DNA from: Bacteroidota bacterium | GTDB taxonomy: Bacteria; Bacteroidota; Bacteroidia; Bacteroidales; Prolixibacteraceae | NCBI GenBank assembly: GCA_023428545.1 | Contig: JAEYXH010000012.1 | Span: 1-64,000, forward strand | Direction: 5' to 3' | DNA length: 64,000 nt | Position numbers and translations under genes: made by a program | Shown: piece after piece, positions 30,163 through 38,631 of the stretch | How the letters are laid out: every line of letters begins with the position of its first letter | Numbering within the stretch: the first letter of the stretch is position 1 | Notes under the pieces: generated by a model | What the model was told of the DNA's origin: nothing | Seen by the model: the letters and a program-made list of their open reading frames with translations, nothing else | Database searches by the model: none

Positions 30163-31431
30163 TTACAGGTCAAATCCGATGTCAGACCGGAAGTACTTGC
30201 CCTCATATTCAATCACCCGGGCATTGTTCAATGACTTATCCAATGCTTCACGGATATCATTCCCTTTAGCGCTGATGGCAAGTACCCTGCCACCGTTATT
30301 TTTGAGTTTCCCGAATTCGAGTTTGGTGCCCGAATGAAACATGATGCAGTCGTCTAACTTATCATATCCGGTTATGGTTTTTCCTTTTTCAAACTCACCC
30401 GGGTATCCACCTGAAACCAATACTATCGTGGCCGCTGCTTCATCGGTGAATTCAATGTTTCGGGTGCCAAGCTTGCTGTCAGCGGTTGCATTCAATAAAT
30501 CCAGCAAATCAGATTTGATCCGGAGCATGACAGCCTCTGTTTCGGGATCACCCATGCGTGCATTGTATTCAATCATATACGGGTCTCCATTGCAATTGAT
30601 CAACCCGAAGAAAATGAAACCCTGGTAATCGATTTTTTCCTCTTGCAAGCCACGAATCGTTGGTTCAATAATCCTGGTTTTAACTTTTTGCATGAAATCC
30701 TCGTTAGCGAAAGGAACCGGACTGACTGCGCCCATACCCCCGGTATTAAGACCTGAATCACCTTCTCCAATTCTTTTGTAATCTTTTGCTTCGGGAAGCA
30801 GTATGTAGTCTTTACCGTCTGTCAAAACGAAAACAGACAATTCAATCCCAGTCAAAAACTCTTCAATAACAACTGTCTTACTGGCATCTCCAAATTTCCC
30901 TACGAGCATTTCCCAGAATGCATCCTGCGCATATTCAAGCGAATCAAGGATCAAAACACCCTTCCCGGCTGCTAGTCCGTCGGCTTTTAGAACGTAAGGC
31001 GGATTCATGGCCTTCAGGAACCGGAATCCATCTTCGGCAGTTTCCTTGGTGAATGAGGCATAGGCGGCTGTAGGTATTTGATGGCGTTTCATAAAGTCCT
31101 TGGCAAATTCCTTACTGCCTTCCAGACGGGCACCCTCTTTCTTTGGACCGATGATTTTTACATACTGAAGGTCAGGGTCATTGGCAAAATAATCATGAAT
31201 GCCTTCAACCAAGGGTGCTTCGGGACCTATTACCACTAAATCAATCTCGTTTTCGAGTACTTCTCTTTTGATTGTTTCGAATTGGGAGATATCGGCATTA
31301 AGGTTAATCCCAAGTTCAGCCGTGCCAGGATTTCCAGGTGCAAAAAACAATTCTGAGAGCAGCGGGCTCTGACTGATTTTCCACCCAAGCGCGTGTTCGC
31401 GTCCACCTGATCCAACTATAAGTACATTCAT
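30163..31431 (-). CDS. purD: Phosphoribosylamine-glycine ligase
   Basis: This ATP-grasp enzyme (422 residues) makes GAR from phosphoribosylamine, glycine and ATP in purine synthesis. Signatures are NVLIVGSGGREHALGW at the N-terminus, PPYVLKADGLAAGKGV for ATP binding, and the family signature NARMGDPETEAV. I use ATG 31431, because the upstream 12 residues do not belong to the family. It is followed directly by the multi-pass membrane protein gene. Confidence 0.97.
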   Translation of the reverse strand: MNVLIVGSGGREHALGWKISQSPLLSELFFAPGNPGTAELGINLNADISQFETIKREVLENEIDLVVIGPEAPLVEGIHDYFANDPDLQYVKIIGPKKEGARLEGSKEFAKDFMKRHQIPTAAYASFTKETAEDGFRFLKAMNPPYVLKADGLAAGKGVLILDSLEYAQDAFWEMLVGKFGDASKTVVIEEFLTGIELSVFVLTDGKDYILLPEAKDYKRIGEGDSGLNTGGMGAVSPVPFANEDFMQKVKTRIIEPTIRGLQEEKIDYQGFIFFGLINCNGDPYMIEYNARMGDPETEAVMLRIKSDLLDLLNATADSKLGTRNIEFTDEAAATIVLVSGGYPGEFEKGKTITGYDKLDDCIMFHSGTKLEFGKLKNNGGRVLAISAKGNDIREALDKSLNNARVIEYEGKYFRSDIGFDL

Positions 31432-31538
31432 ATCTAATATATTAACCGATGATTTATGCTCTAACAAGGCATACCAAATTTAAAAAGAATAGCGAGATAT
31501 TTAATAACGGGTTCTATCCGGTCACTTAAGCCTTGTTC

Positions 31539-32195
31539 TTATGAGCGCAAAAGTAGTTTCTCATTTGTATAAAAGGGGATAACATCCAGCATATAACCTT
31601 CATCTTTTAACATTTTAATTACCATGGGAAGTGTTTTTTGCAGAATGTCAAAGGTTTTGACCGAGTCATGGAAAGTAACTACCGATCCATCCTGTATAAA
31701 ACGGCTGATGGACTGTAAAATCTCCGAAGGTTTGATGGAAGGGGAATAGTCCCGTGACAATATATCCCACATAATAATCTTGTATTTTTTCGAAATTACC
31801 CTGTATTGTGAGGGAGACAAAAATCCATGGGGAGGCCTGAAAAGGTTTGAATGAATTAACTGTGCCGCGTCGTCAATGTTACGATAAAATTCCTCATTTG
31901 CGGTTTTCAAACCCTGCAGATGGTTATAAGTATGGTTACCCACCGCATGACCTTGAGATAAAATGTCATCAAAAATTGCTGGATGTTTAAAAACGTTTTC
32001 TCCTACACAGAAAAAAGTAGCCTTTGCGCCAGCTTCATCTAATTTTTCCAGGATCCAAGGTGTAACTATGGGAATAGGCCCATCATCGAATGTTAGATAA
32101 ACAATCTTGCTGCTCCCGTGCATCCTCCAGACTGCTTCAGGGTATAATCGCCTGAGCAAACCTGGAGGATGGACGAGAGGAGCAAAAAATGTCAT
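31539..32195 (-). CDS. Polysaccharide deacetylase family protein (NodB homology domain)
   Basis: All five motifs of carbohydrate esterase family 4 are present: TFDDGP with catalytic base and metal Asp (D37, D38), GNHTYNH giving the metal histidines H88 and H92, FRPPHG, WDILSRDYS, and VTFHDS. There is no signal peptide, but the N-terminus (MTFFAPLVHPPGLLRRLYP) could be membrane-associated. It would remove acetyl groups from an N-acetylated glycan such as peptidoglycan or a surface sugar. Its start overlaps the stop of the DUF2723 gene as ATGA, suggesting a shared pathway. Confidence 0.88.
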   Translation of the reverse strand: MTFFAPLVHPPGLLRRLYPEAVWRMHGSSKIVYLTFDDGPIPIVTPWILEKLDEAGAKATFFCVGENVFKHPAIFDDILSQGHAVGNHTYNHLQGLKTANEEFYRNIDDAAQLIHSNLFRPPHGFLSPSQYRVISKKYKIIMWDILSRDYSPSIKPSEILQSISRFIQDGSVVTFHDSVKTFDILQKTLPMVIKMLKDEGYMLDVIPFYTNEKLLLRS

Positions 32196-35100
32196 TGAAT
32201 GGAACTCATTAACCTGCTATAATACTCTTCCATGATAGTACGGGCTTTTTCGCCTGTACCAGTTGAACCACCTGCATTTGCTATTCGCTCCAGTTTCTGC
32301 AGGTAAAAAAGATTTTTCTGCATTTCATCGGTAACATCTCCCGAAACCTGTAATCGTGGAGGAAGGGTAAAGAGGTATGCAAGCATATCCTCATATGAGC
32401 GAATAGATTCCTCCGCTAATTGATCAGCCTTTTGGGTAGCCTTGGCTTTGTAGAGAGTTTCAATCATGTCGAGTGAGAAAAACTCAAAAGGAACAACCCT
32501 TGGAGGCACCAGTTCAAAACCGCGCTCGATCACATTTACAGCCGTGCTGGTATCGCCCTCTGCGAGTAGTTGCTGTGCAAGTCTGTTGAAATTATTCCGG
32601 ATGTTGGTCATCATCCTGGCATTGTTCTCATCAATATAAACATCTGGGTCGTTCATATTGCCCCACTCAAATTTGTTCATCAGGTTATCATACATGATAC
32701 TGGCCCCAACATTTCCAAAGTTGATCCTGTCGGCAACCGGGGTCTCTCTTTTTATGGGAACAAATCGGTAGGCAAAGCCCTCTAGTTGAAAATAGTCCTG
32801 AAGATTCAGGAACTTGGAAGGCGAAATTGTAATGGCAAAGTAGATGGGTCTTTCCCAGTTGTTGTTGGCTATCATGTCGAGAATGACATATTCGTCCTTA
32901 GGCAGATAATCTTTGTGACTCAGGTCGATGAATATGGTGTCGACGATTTTGTCATAATCCTCAGGTCGTACTACCTTGTTTCTGATAACAGCTTCTTTAT
33001 CGACAGGGTATGAAATCACCTTTTTCGGAAGGTAAGAGGCGTTATTTGCCTGGCGCAATTTGGTGCCCGGATCTTCACTGGCAACAAAATTGACCGCTTC
33101 CCTGAGGTCTACAGTAGGCCTTTTTATTCTTGGATCATCCAACAGATAGACCAAATCGCGGGTTCCCTGGGTATATTGTTCTTCTTTAAGGCTGATTGGA
33201 AGTGGATTTGAATCCCACATTTTCTGTTTCATCTGTGTAATATACCAGTCGGTTTGCAGGTAGCTTAGGTTACACACCCGCACGTCCCTTCTTACCCCTT
33301 CAACATCCTGGTTGTACCAAAGCGGAAAAGTATCATTATCTCCGTTCGTAAAGACGACACCCTGCTCAGCAACTGTTTTCAGGTAGTTTGCTCCCAGATC
33401 CCTGGCAGTATAACGGTTTGAACGATCATGATCATCAAAGTTGGCCGAGATTAGGATACCGGGAACCAGCACCAGTCCCAATAATGAAACCAGGGCGGCG
33501 TTGATATTATCAGGCAGTACTTTCTTTAATGCCTCATATAAGGCTGCCACGCCAAGGCCAATCCAGATGGTGAACGCATAGAAAGAACCTGCATAAGCAT
33601 AATCCCTTTCACGAGGCTGCAATGGATATTGGTTAAGGTAGATCACGATGGCGATACCAGTCATTATGAAGAGAAGAGTCACCAGCCATAAACCCTGCCT
33701 CCCTTCCTTGCCTTTGTTGAACTGGAAAAATATGCCCAAAAGACCGAAAATGAGAGGGAGGAAATAGTATTTATTTCTGGCTTTGTTATTAGCCAACTGT
33801 TCTGGCAGATTTGTTTGGTCGCCTAACCGGATTTGGTCAAGACCATTGATCCCGCTGATCCAATTACCGTGGAGAATTCCTCCATGACTTTGAATATCAT
33901 CCTGCCTGCCGGCAAAGTTCCACATGAAATAGCGCATATACATGTGGCCAACCTGGTATCTGAAAAAGAATTTCAGGTTTTCGCTGAATGTTGGCTTGAT
34001 AATGTTCTCGGTTTCTCCTCTTTCGTTTTGGTGCCTTACAGGGCGACCTTTGATGCTAGCCCACTGTTCATATTCCTGAGCATGTTGAGGGTCCATGGAG
34101 CTCCACATCCTGGGAAATAAAGTATTAAACTTGTCATCGTAGTTAGGACTTACCCTGTATTCGGTAATGACATATTTGCCGTCTCTTTGGGTATAATATG
34201 GACTTCCTTGTGTGTATCGCTCAGCTGGATTCAGGGGTGAATTATAATATTGTCCGTGTACCAGTGGCCTTTCACCATACTGTTCACGATTCAGGTAGGA
34301 CAATAGGGAGAAAGTGTCATTTGGACTGTTTTGGTCCATCGGAGGGGCTGCGGACGATCGAATAATGATCAGCGCGAATGATGAATAACCAATAAATATT
34401 ACTGTTATGGCTACCACAATGGTATTCCACACAACCAAATTCTTCTTGATGGTATACCTGATGGCAAAAATCATGAAGGCAGTCAGGGCAATTAAATAGA
34501 ATACGGCACCTGAATGGAATGGCATGCCAAGACCATTGACAAACAACAGCTCAAACCAGGAGGCAATGCGCACGAATCCTGGGATAATTCCATACATCAG
34601 TCCTCCAAGGATGGCCACCGATATCAACAGGGCGTAGATAATACCTTTGTTGGTTACTTCGTATTTCTTGAAATAATATACCAGAACAATGGCCGGGATG
34701 GCTAGAAGGTTGAGAAGGTGAACCCCGATGGATAGCCCAATCAGGTATGCGATCAGTATAAGCCAGCGGTTTGCATGAGGCTGGTCAGCAATGTTTTCCC
34801 ATTTAAGGATTGCCCAAAAAACCAATGCAGTCAAAAAGGAAGACATGGCATAAACTTCGCCTTCGACAGCCGAGAACCAAAAGGTATCCGAAAAAGCATA
34901 ACCGAGAGATCCTACAAGGCCACTGCCCATGATTGCAAGGATATTGCCTGTTGATATTTCATTTCCTGGAGCAACCAGTTTTTTTGCGAGATGAGTGATG
35001 GTCCAGAATAAAAACAGGATGGTAAAGGCACTTGCGAGGGCCGACATAATGTTCACCATGAGGGCAGCATTATGCGAAGGTCCGCCAAGGAGGGTAAATA

Positions 35101-35287
35101 ACCTGCCAACTATCATAAAAACAGGGGCTCCGGGGGGATGCCCTACCTGAAGCGTGGTGGCTGTTGTAATGAATTCCCCGCAATCCCAGAAACTGGTAGT
35201 GGGTTCAATGGTCATCAGATATACAACGGCCGAAACCAAGAATGCCGTCCAGCCAACAATTAAATTGTACAGATTGTATTGCTTCAT
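32192..35287 (-). CDS. DUF2723 (TMEM260-like) polytopic glycosyltransferase-type protein
   Basis: This large protein (1031 residues from ATG 35287) has the N-terminal DUF2723 signature with a first-loop Asp/Glu (FWDCGEFITTATTLQVGHPPGAP), as in GT-C glycosyltransferases. About a dozen membrane helices follow up to residue 620, then a soluble C-terminal half with a helical TPR-like tail. DUF2723 includes animal TMEM260, an O-mannosyltransferase. Bacteroidota homologues are common and little studied. A lipid-linked sugar transferase acting at the periplasmic face is inferred. The TTG upstream at 35308 is rejected as a start. It is translationally coupled to the deacetylase gene. Confidence 0.82.
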   Translation of the reverse strand: MKQYNLYNLIVGWTAFLVSAVVYLMTIEPTTSFWDCGEFITTATTLQVGHPPGAPVFMIVGRLFTLLGGPSHNAALMVNIMSALASAFTILFLFWTITHLAKKLVAPGNEISTGNILAIMGSGLVGSLGYAFSDTFWFSAVEGEVYAMSSFLTALVFWAILKWENIADQPHANRWLILIAYLIGLSIGVHLLNLLAIPAIVLVYYFKKYEVTNKGIIYALLISVAILGGLMYGIIPGFVRIASWFELLFVNGLGMPFHSGAVFYLIALTAFMIFAIRYTIKKNLVVWNTIVVAITVIFIGYSSFALIIIRSSAAPPMDQNSPNDTFSLLSYLNREQYGERPLVHGQYYNSPLNPAERYTQGSPYYTQRDGKYVITEYRVSPNYDDKFNTLFPRMWSSMDPQHAQEYEQWASIKGRPVRHQNERGETENIIKPTFSENLKFFFRYQVGHMYMRYFMWNFAGRQDDIQSHGGILHGNWISGINGLDQIRLGDQTNLPEQLANNKARNKYYFLPLIFGLLGIFFQFNKGKEGRQGLWLVTLLFIMTGIAIVIYLNQYPLQPRERDYAYAGSFYAFTIWIGLGVAALYEALKKVLPDNINAALVSLLGLVLVPGILISANFDDHDRSNRYTARDLGANYLKTVAEQGVVFTNGDNDTFPLWYNQDVEGVRRDVRVCNLSYLQTDWYITQMKQKMWDSNPLPISLKEEQYTQGTRDLVYLLDDPRIKRPTVDLREAVNFVASEDPGTKLRQANNASYLPKKVISYPVDKEAVIRNKVVRPEDYDKIVDTIFIDLSHKDYLPKDEYVILDMIANNNWERPIYFAITISPSKFLNLQDYFQLEGFAYRFVPIKRETPVADRINFGNVGASIMYDNLMNKFEWGNMNDPDVYIDENNARMMTNIRNNFNRLAQQLLAEGDTSTAVNVIERGFELVPPRVVPFEFFSLDMIETLYKAKATQKADQLAEESIRSYEDMLAYLFTLPPRLQVSGDVTDEMQKNLFYLQKLERIANAGGSTGTGEKARTIMEEYYSRLMSSIQ

Positions 35288-35386
35288 ATCCTTGTTAATT
35301 CTATACAAATGCCCAATAATCAGGGCTTTGATAATTTCCTGCGAAGATAGTGGTTTTGCAGGAAACTCATTAAAAATTAAGTTAAT

Positions 35387-36145
35387 TTAGAGAAATGTGT
35401 TCATGTTCTTCTCTTTCAGGATGATACCTGTAGCCATCCTGCCAGTTTCAACTCCTTCACGACGGGCTGAATAAAAAAGATTGCCCAATTCATAAGTGCA
35501 CCTGCCGTGAACTTGTATTGAAGAAGATTGGAGCCCTTCCCTGACTAATTGTAACCGGTTGGTTTCCCATAAATCAAGATGTGACCGGAGAGCTTTTTTT
35601 TGAATGATCCGATCTTCCCATTCAGGATACTTTTTTCTAAATAATTCTGCCACATCATCTCCGGTTTCGTAATTTCCTGGTCCGATTGAAGGTCCGATCA
35701 CCGCATATATTTCGGAAGGTGATGAATGAAATTCTCTCGACATGGCAGTCACGGTTTTGGCCGTAATTTCATTAAACGTACCTCTCCATCCTGCATGAAT
35801 TACCCCAATCGTATGATGTACAGGGTCGTATAGAATAACCGGTACACAATCTGCTGTCTGAATGCATATGCAAATACCATGCATTGATGTGATCAATGCA
35901 TCGGTGTCGGTAATTTCGGTATCATGAATTGAATCGATGCGTTTCACATTGGCTGAATGTGTCTGCCTGGGGAATACTAAATTTTCACTTTTTATCCCGA
36001 GGAGGTTGGCGAGCTGATTTTTCGAATACTTAACCAGGTCCGACTGATTGCCTGTATACCTTGACATCGGATGGACCCCTCCCTGTTTTGTGGTTGTAAA
36101 TGCTTTTATTTCAGGATATTGTTCGAAAATCGAGTATGAAATCAT
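35387..36145 (-). CDS. pgeF: Peptidoglycan editing factor PgeF (YfiH/multicopper-oxidase-like family)
   Basis: PgeF-family signatures are present: FPRQTHSANV with the first zinc-ligand His, CIQTADCVPVIL with the Cys ligand, and GVIHAGWRGT with the second His. The family, formerly annotated as polyphenol oxidase or laccase, is a cytosolic enzyme that hydrolyses aberrant UDP-MurNAc-L-Ser. Its 252 residues match the family. It is 11 bp downstream of the crp/fnr-type gene, so the two are cotranscribed. Confidence 0.9.
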   Translation of the reverse strand: MISYSIFEQYPEIKAFTTTKQGGVHPMSRYTGNQSDLVKYSKNQLANLLGIKSENLVFPRQTHSANVKRIDSIHDTEITDTDALITSMHGICICIQTADCVPVILYDPVHHTIGVIHAGWRGTFNEITAKTVTAMSREFHSSPSEIYAVIGPSIGPGNYETGDDVAELFRKKYPEWEDRIIQKKALRSHLDLWETNRLQLVREGLQSSSIQVHGRCTYELGNLFYSARREGVETGRMATGIILKEKNMNTFL

Positions 36146-36156
36146 TCCTTTGTTTT

Positions 36157-36834
36157 TTAGTCTTTTTCAAGCAAATGGCTTAGCATCTGCTTTTCAAGAA
36201 TAATGATGTTTTTTCTATCGAGTGTAATAAAGCCCTCGCGCTGCATTTCACCCAACACCCGTGAAAGTGAAGGTCTTGTGACCCCGAAAAGCTCTGCCAA
36301 TTGTTGCTGTGTGTGAAGCATCTCAACGGTGCTTGAGTCGGTTCCGGCTTTCTGTAATAGGTAATGTGCGATTTTTCCTCTGATTGTCCTGAAGCTCAGG
36401 AAATGCAATTTATTTGACAGGAACTGAGTGCGTGTCGAAATGTCATTCAGGTAGTTGAGAAGAAGGGTCTTCTCTTTCTGCATCAGCTGGAGGAATTCAT
36501 TTCTCGGGATGGATAACAATTCAACATCGGTATTTGCGGTAACCGTAACCGGATAGGTATTTGTTTTTCCGAAAAGAAATGCTCCAGCCAAGGCCCTGGG
36601 TGATTCGATGTCTTCGATTTTCAGAATTTTCCCGGAGTAGTCGAGCATTTCTCCCCTGACTGATCCCTTCTGGATGATTAATAACTGATTGACCTCTTCT
36701 CCGGCATGGACAATTAAACTGTCTTTTCGAAAGTTCTTCACCTGAGTGTGAATGCTTTTCATACATTCACGGATCTGGTCAGAAGTAAGTCCCCTGAAAA
36801 CAGGACTTTTTGCCAGAATTTCGTAATTGGGCAT
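36157..36834 (-). CDS. Crp/Fnr-family transcriptional regulator
   Basis: The protein has an N-terminal cyclic-nucleotide-binding-like beta-roll (about 10-125), a dimer helix and a C-terminal winged HTH with the recognition region QQLAELFGVTRPSLSRVLGEM. There is no cluster of N-terminal cysteines, so it is not a classical FNR; effector unknown. It is transcribed divergently from a ferredoxin-like gene across a 78-bp gap that holds an inverted repeat (36846-36856), its most likely operator. Confidence 0.9.
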   Translation of the reverse strand: MPNYEILAKSPVFRGLTSDQIRECMKSIHTQVKNFRKDSLIVHAGEEVNQLLIIQKGSVRGEMLDYSGKILKIEDIESPRALAGAFLFGKTNTYPVTVTANTDVELLSIPRNEFLQLMQKEKTLLLNYLNDISTRTQFLSNKLHFLSFRTIRGKIAHYLLQKAGTDSSTVEMLHTQQQLAELFGVTRPSLSRVLGEMQREGFITLDRKNIIILEKQMLSHLLEKD

Positions 36835-36845
36835 ATATTATCAGT

Positions 36846-36892
36846 TTTGTAACAAATGGTACACCTAAAGAAACCGGGTAAATATAATTTTG
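36846..36892 (+). promoter_or_regulatory. Inverted repeat and -7 element in the crp/ferredoxin divergent region
   Basis: TTTGT-A-ACAAA (36846-36856) is a short inverted repeat, and TAATTTTG (36885-36892) matches the Bacteroidota -7 consensus for the rightward ferredoxin-like gene. No TTTG is found at -33, which could suit an activator-dependent promoter. The repeat would be centred near -48 if the start is about 7 bp after the -7 element. Confidence 0.4.
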
Positions 36893-36912
36893 TTGCATAA
36901 AAATGGAAAGTT

Positions 36913-37800
36913 ATGATTCGCGAAATTGTAAAAATTGATGAGGAGTTATGTAACGGCTGTGGTATTTGTGTTCCTAACTGCCACGAAGGAGCGTTACAGA
37001 TAATAGATGGAAAAGCAAGACTCGTGAGTGAGCTGATGTGTGACGGCCTTGGTGCCTGCATCGGTCATTGTCCGGAGGGAGCCATAACAATAGAGGAAAG
37101 AGAAGCCGACGCATATAATGAGACAGCAGTTATTGCCCAAATGGTAAAAAGTGGGAAAAACACCGTGTTTGCCCACTTAAAACATCTTAAGGATCATGGG
37201 GAAACCGAATATCTGCGTGAGGCTACCACCTGGCTCAGGGCGAATCGTGAAAGTTTGCCATTTTCTATTGCCGAGGTTCATGAATTGTTAAATGGGGCAA
37301 GCCAGACTGGAAGTCCAAAAGTGGTGAGTCAGGTTTCCGGTTGCCCGGGATCAGCCCCGCAGGCATTTTCTGCAGCCGGAGGTGTCAGAATCGCGGCGGC
37401 AGCTACAGTGTCAAATCAATCGGAATTGACACAATGGCCGGTACAGCTGCACTTGATTAATCCTGCAGCATCCTATTTCCAAGGGGCTGACTTGCTGGTG
37501 GGTGCAGATTGTGCCGCATTTGCGCATGGCGATTTTCACAAGACTTTCCTCAAAGGCAAAAAGTTAGTGATTGCTTGTCCTAAACTGGACCACAGCACTG
37601 AAACCTATATCCAGAAATTTATACGATTGATTGAAGAGGCTAAAGTGAATACCATTACAGTGGTAATGATGGAAGTGCCCTGCTGCGGGGGGCTGATTCA
37701 GATGGTGCAGTACGCCGTTAAATCTGCAATCCGGAATGTGCCCATCAAGGCAATCGTCATCAGTTCAAGGGGAGAGGTGCTTTCCGACGAATGGGTTTAA
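36913..37800 (+). CDS. Ferredoxin-domain protein of a conserved uncharacterised family
   Basis: The N-terminal 60 residues hold two cluster-binding motifs: a full CxxCxxCxxxC (CNGCGICVPNC) and a second one in which the second Cys is Leu (CDGLGACIGHCP). The remaining 230 residues contain more Cys (VSGCPGS, GADCA, ACPKLD, EVPCCGGL) but no known catalytic motif that I can name. I recall similar proteins in anaerobic bacteria and archaea annotated only as 4Fe-4S proteins. An electron-transfer or redox-sensing role in the cytosol is likely. It is divergent from the Crp/Fnr gene, which may regulate it. A terminator follows at 37826. Confidence 0.8.
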   Translation: MIREIVKIDEELCNGCGICVPNCHEGALQIIDGKARLVSELMCDGLGACIGHCPEGAITIEEREADAYNETAVIAQMVKSGKNTVFAHLKHLKDHGETEYLREATTWLRANRESLPFSIAEVHELLNGASQTGSPKVVSQVSGCPGSAPQAFSAAGGVRIAAAATVSNQSELTQWPVQLHLINPAASYFQGADLLVGADCAAFAHGDFHKTFLKGKKLVIACPKLDHSTETYIQKFIRLIEEAKVNTITVVMMEVPCCGGLIQMVQYAVKSAIRNVPIKAIVISSRGEVLSDEWV

Positions 37801-37825
37801 TAGTCAAAGATGATGATGCTCAGTC

Positions 37826-37857
37826 ATCTTCACTTTACAGTTAGGTGAAGATTTTTC
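37826..37857 (+). terminator. Terminator of the ferredoxin-domain gene
   Basis: A perfect 8-bp stem (ATCTTCAC, 37826-37833, with GTGAAGAT, 37845-37852) has an 11-nt loop and is followed by TTTTC, 25 bp after the stop codon. It ends just before the stop of the convergent AcpH-like gene. Confidence 0.65.
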
Positions 37858-37872
37858 GAAAAACTGGTGATG

Positions 37873-38475
37873 TTATGCTTTAGGGCGACTGATTCCCAAT
37901 CCTTCCGAAGCGTTGATATAGCTTATGATATCAGTCATGAAAATGTTGAAAAGCTGTTGCAGCTGATCCCGGCTGCCCTTTATCAATCCAGGGATGAATG
38001 CCTCACGGTAAGGCAGTGTGGTGTATCCCGACATAATTCTTAAGGCTGTATCAGTGCCATTTATGGTGGCATAAGACTCCAACCGCCGGTTGTTGATCAT
38101 GATCGGGAGGAATCTCTGCACCTCTTCTGGCAGGATTTCAAAATTGCTTAAAAGGGCAGAATGCGCTTTACTTGCAAAGACAGAAAGCGGTAATTCGGAA
38201 AAAAGGTGCCACATGTCAGCCAAAAGGTGATCAAATACCACATCGGCGGCAATGCCTGAATATCTTCCATATACCGGCCTGAAAAAACCTCTGGCCTCGA
38301 TAAATGATGCATGATTATCAGTAAAGTGGTCTATTGCCCGATGCAAAAGGATTCCCCTTCGAATTTCATCAGGAAAATTCCTGAATCGGTTACCCTTTAC
38401 ATAATCCCCGATGAAATTCCCGGTCATGATATCATCAGATTCGCCGGATAAATATAAATGTGCCAGAAAATTCAT
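37873..38475 (-). CDS. acpH: Acyl carrier protein phosphodiesterase-like protein (AcpH, DUF479)
   Basis: At 200 residues, this protein starts MNFLAHLYLSGES and contains GNFIGDYVKGNRF and GILLHRAIDHFTDNH, whose His/Asp residues are the HD-like metal ligands of the DUF479 family. AcpH removes the 4'-phosphopantetheine arm from acyl carrier protein. Length and motif order are normal. It is a single gene, divergent from the cyclic-diphosphoglycerate-synthetase homologue. Confidence 0.88.
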   Translation of the reverse strand: MNFLAHLYLSGESDDIMTGNFIGDYVKGNRFRNFPDEIRRGILLHRAIDHFTDNHASFIEARGFFRPVYGRYSGIAADVVFDHLLADMWHLFSELPLSVFASKAHSALLSNFEILPEEVQRFLPIMINNRRLESYATINGTDTALRIMSGYTTLPYREAFIPGLIKGSRDQLQQLFNIFMTDIISYINASEGLGISRPKA

Positions 38476-38568
38476 ATAGCTGCAATCCCAATAGAAACAG
38501 ATAATCTCTTCAAATGTTTTTTAACACAGTTTTAATTCATTGATCGTGAGTTTTATCTTGTTTTGCAG

Positions 38569-38613
38569 GACGGAATTGTCATAAATTTTCAACCTGAAAC
38601 GGCAAATTCCGTC
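38569..38613 (+). repeat. Inverted repeat in the leader of the cDPGS homologue
   Basis: GACGGAATT (38569-38577) and AATTCCGTC (38605-38613) are perfect 9-bp complements separated by 27 bp, ending 18 bp before the ATG at 38632. This could be an operator or an mRNA leader hairpin. No other copy was noticed. Confidence 0.5.
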
Positions 38614-38631
38614 AACTAATCAATAGATCTT

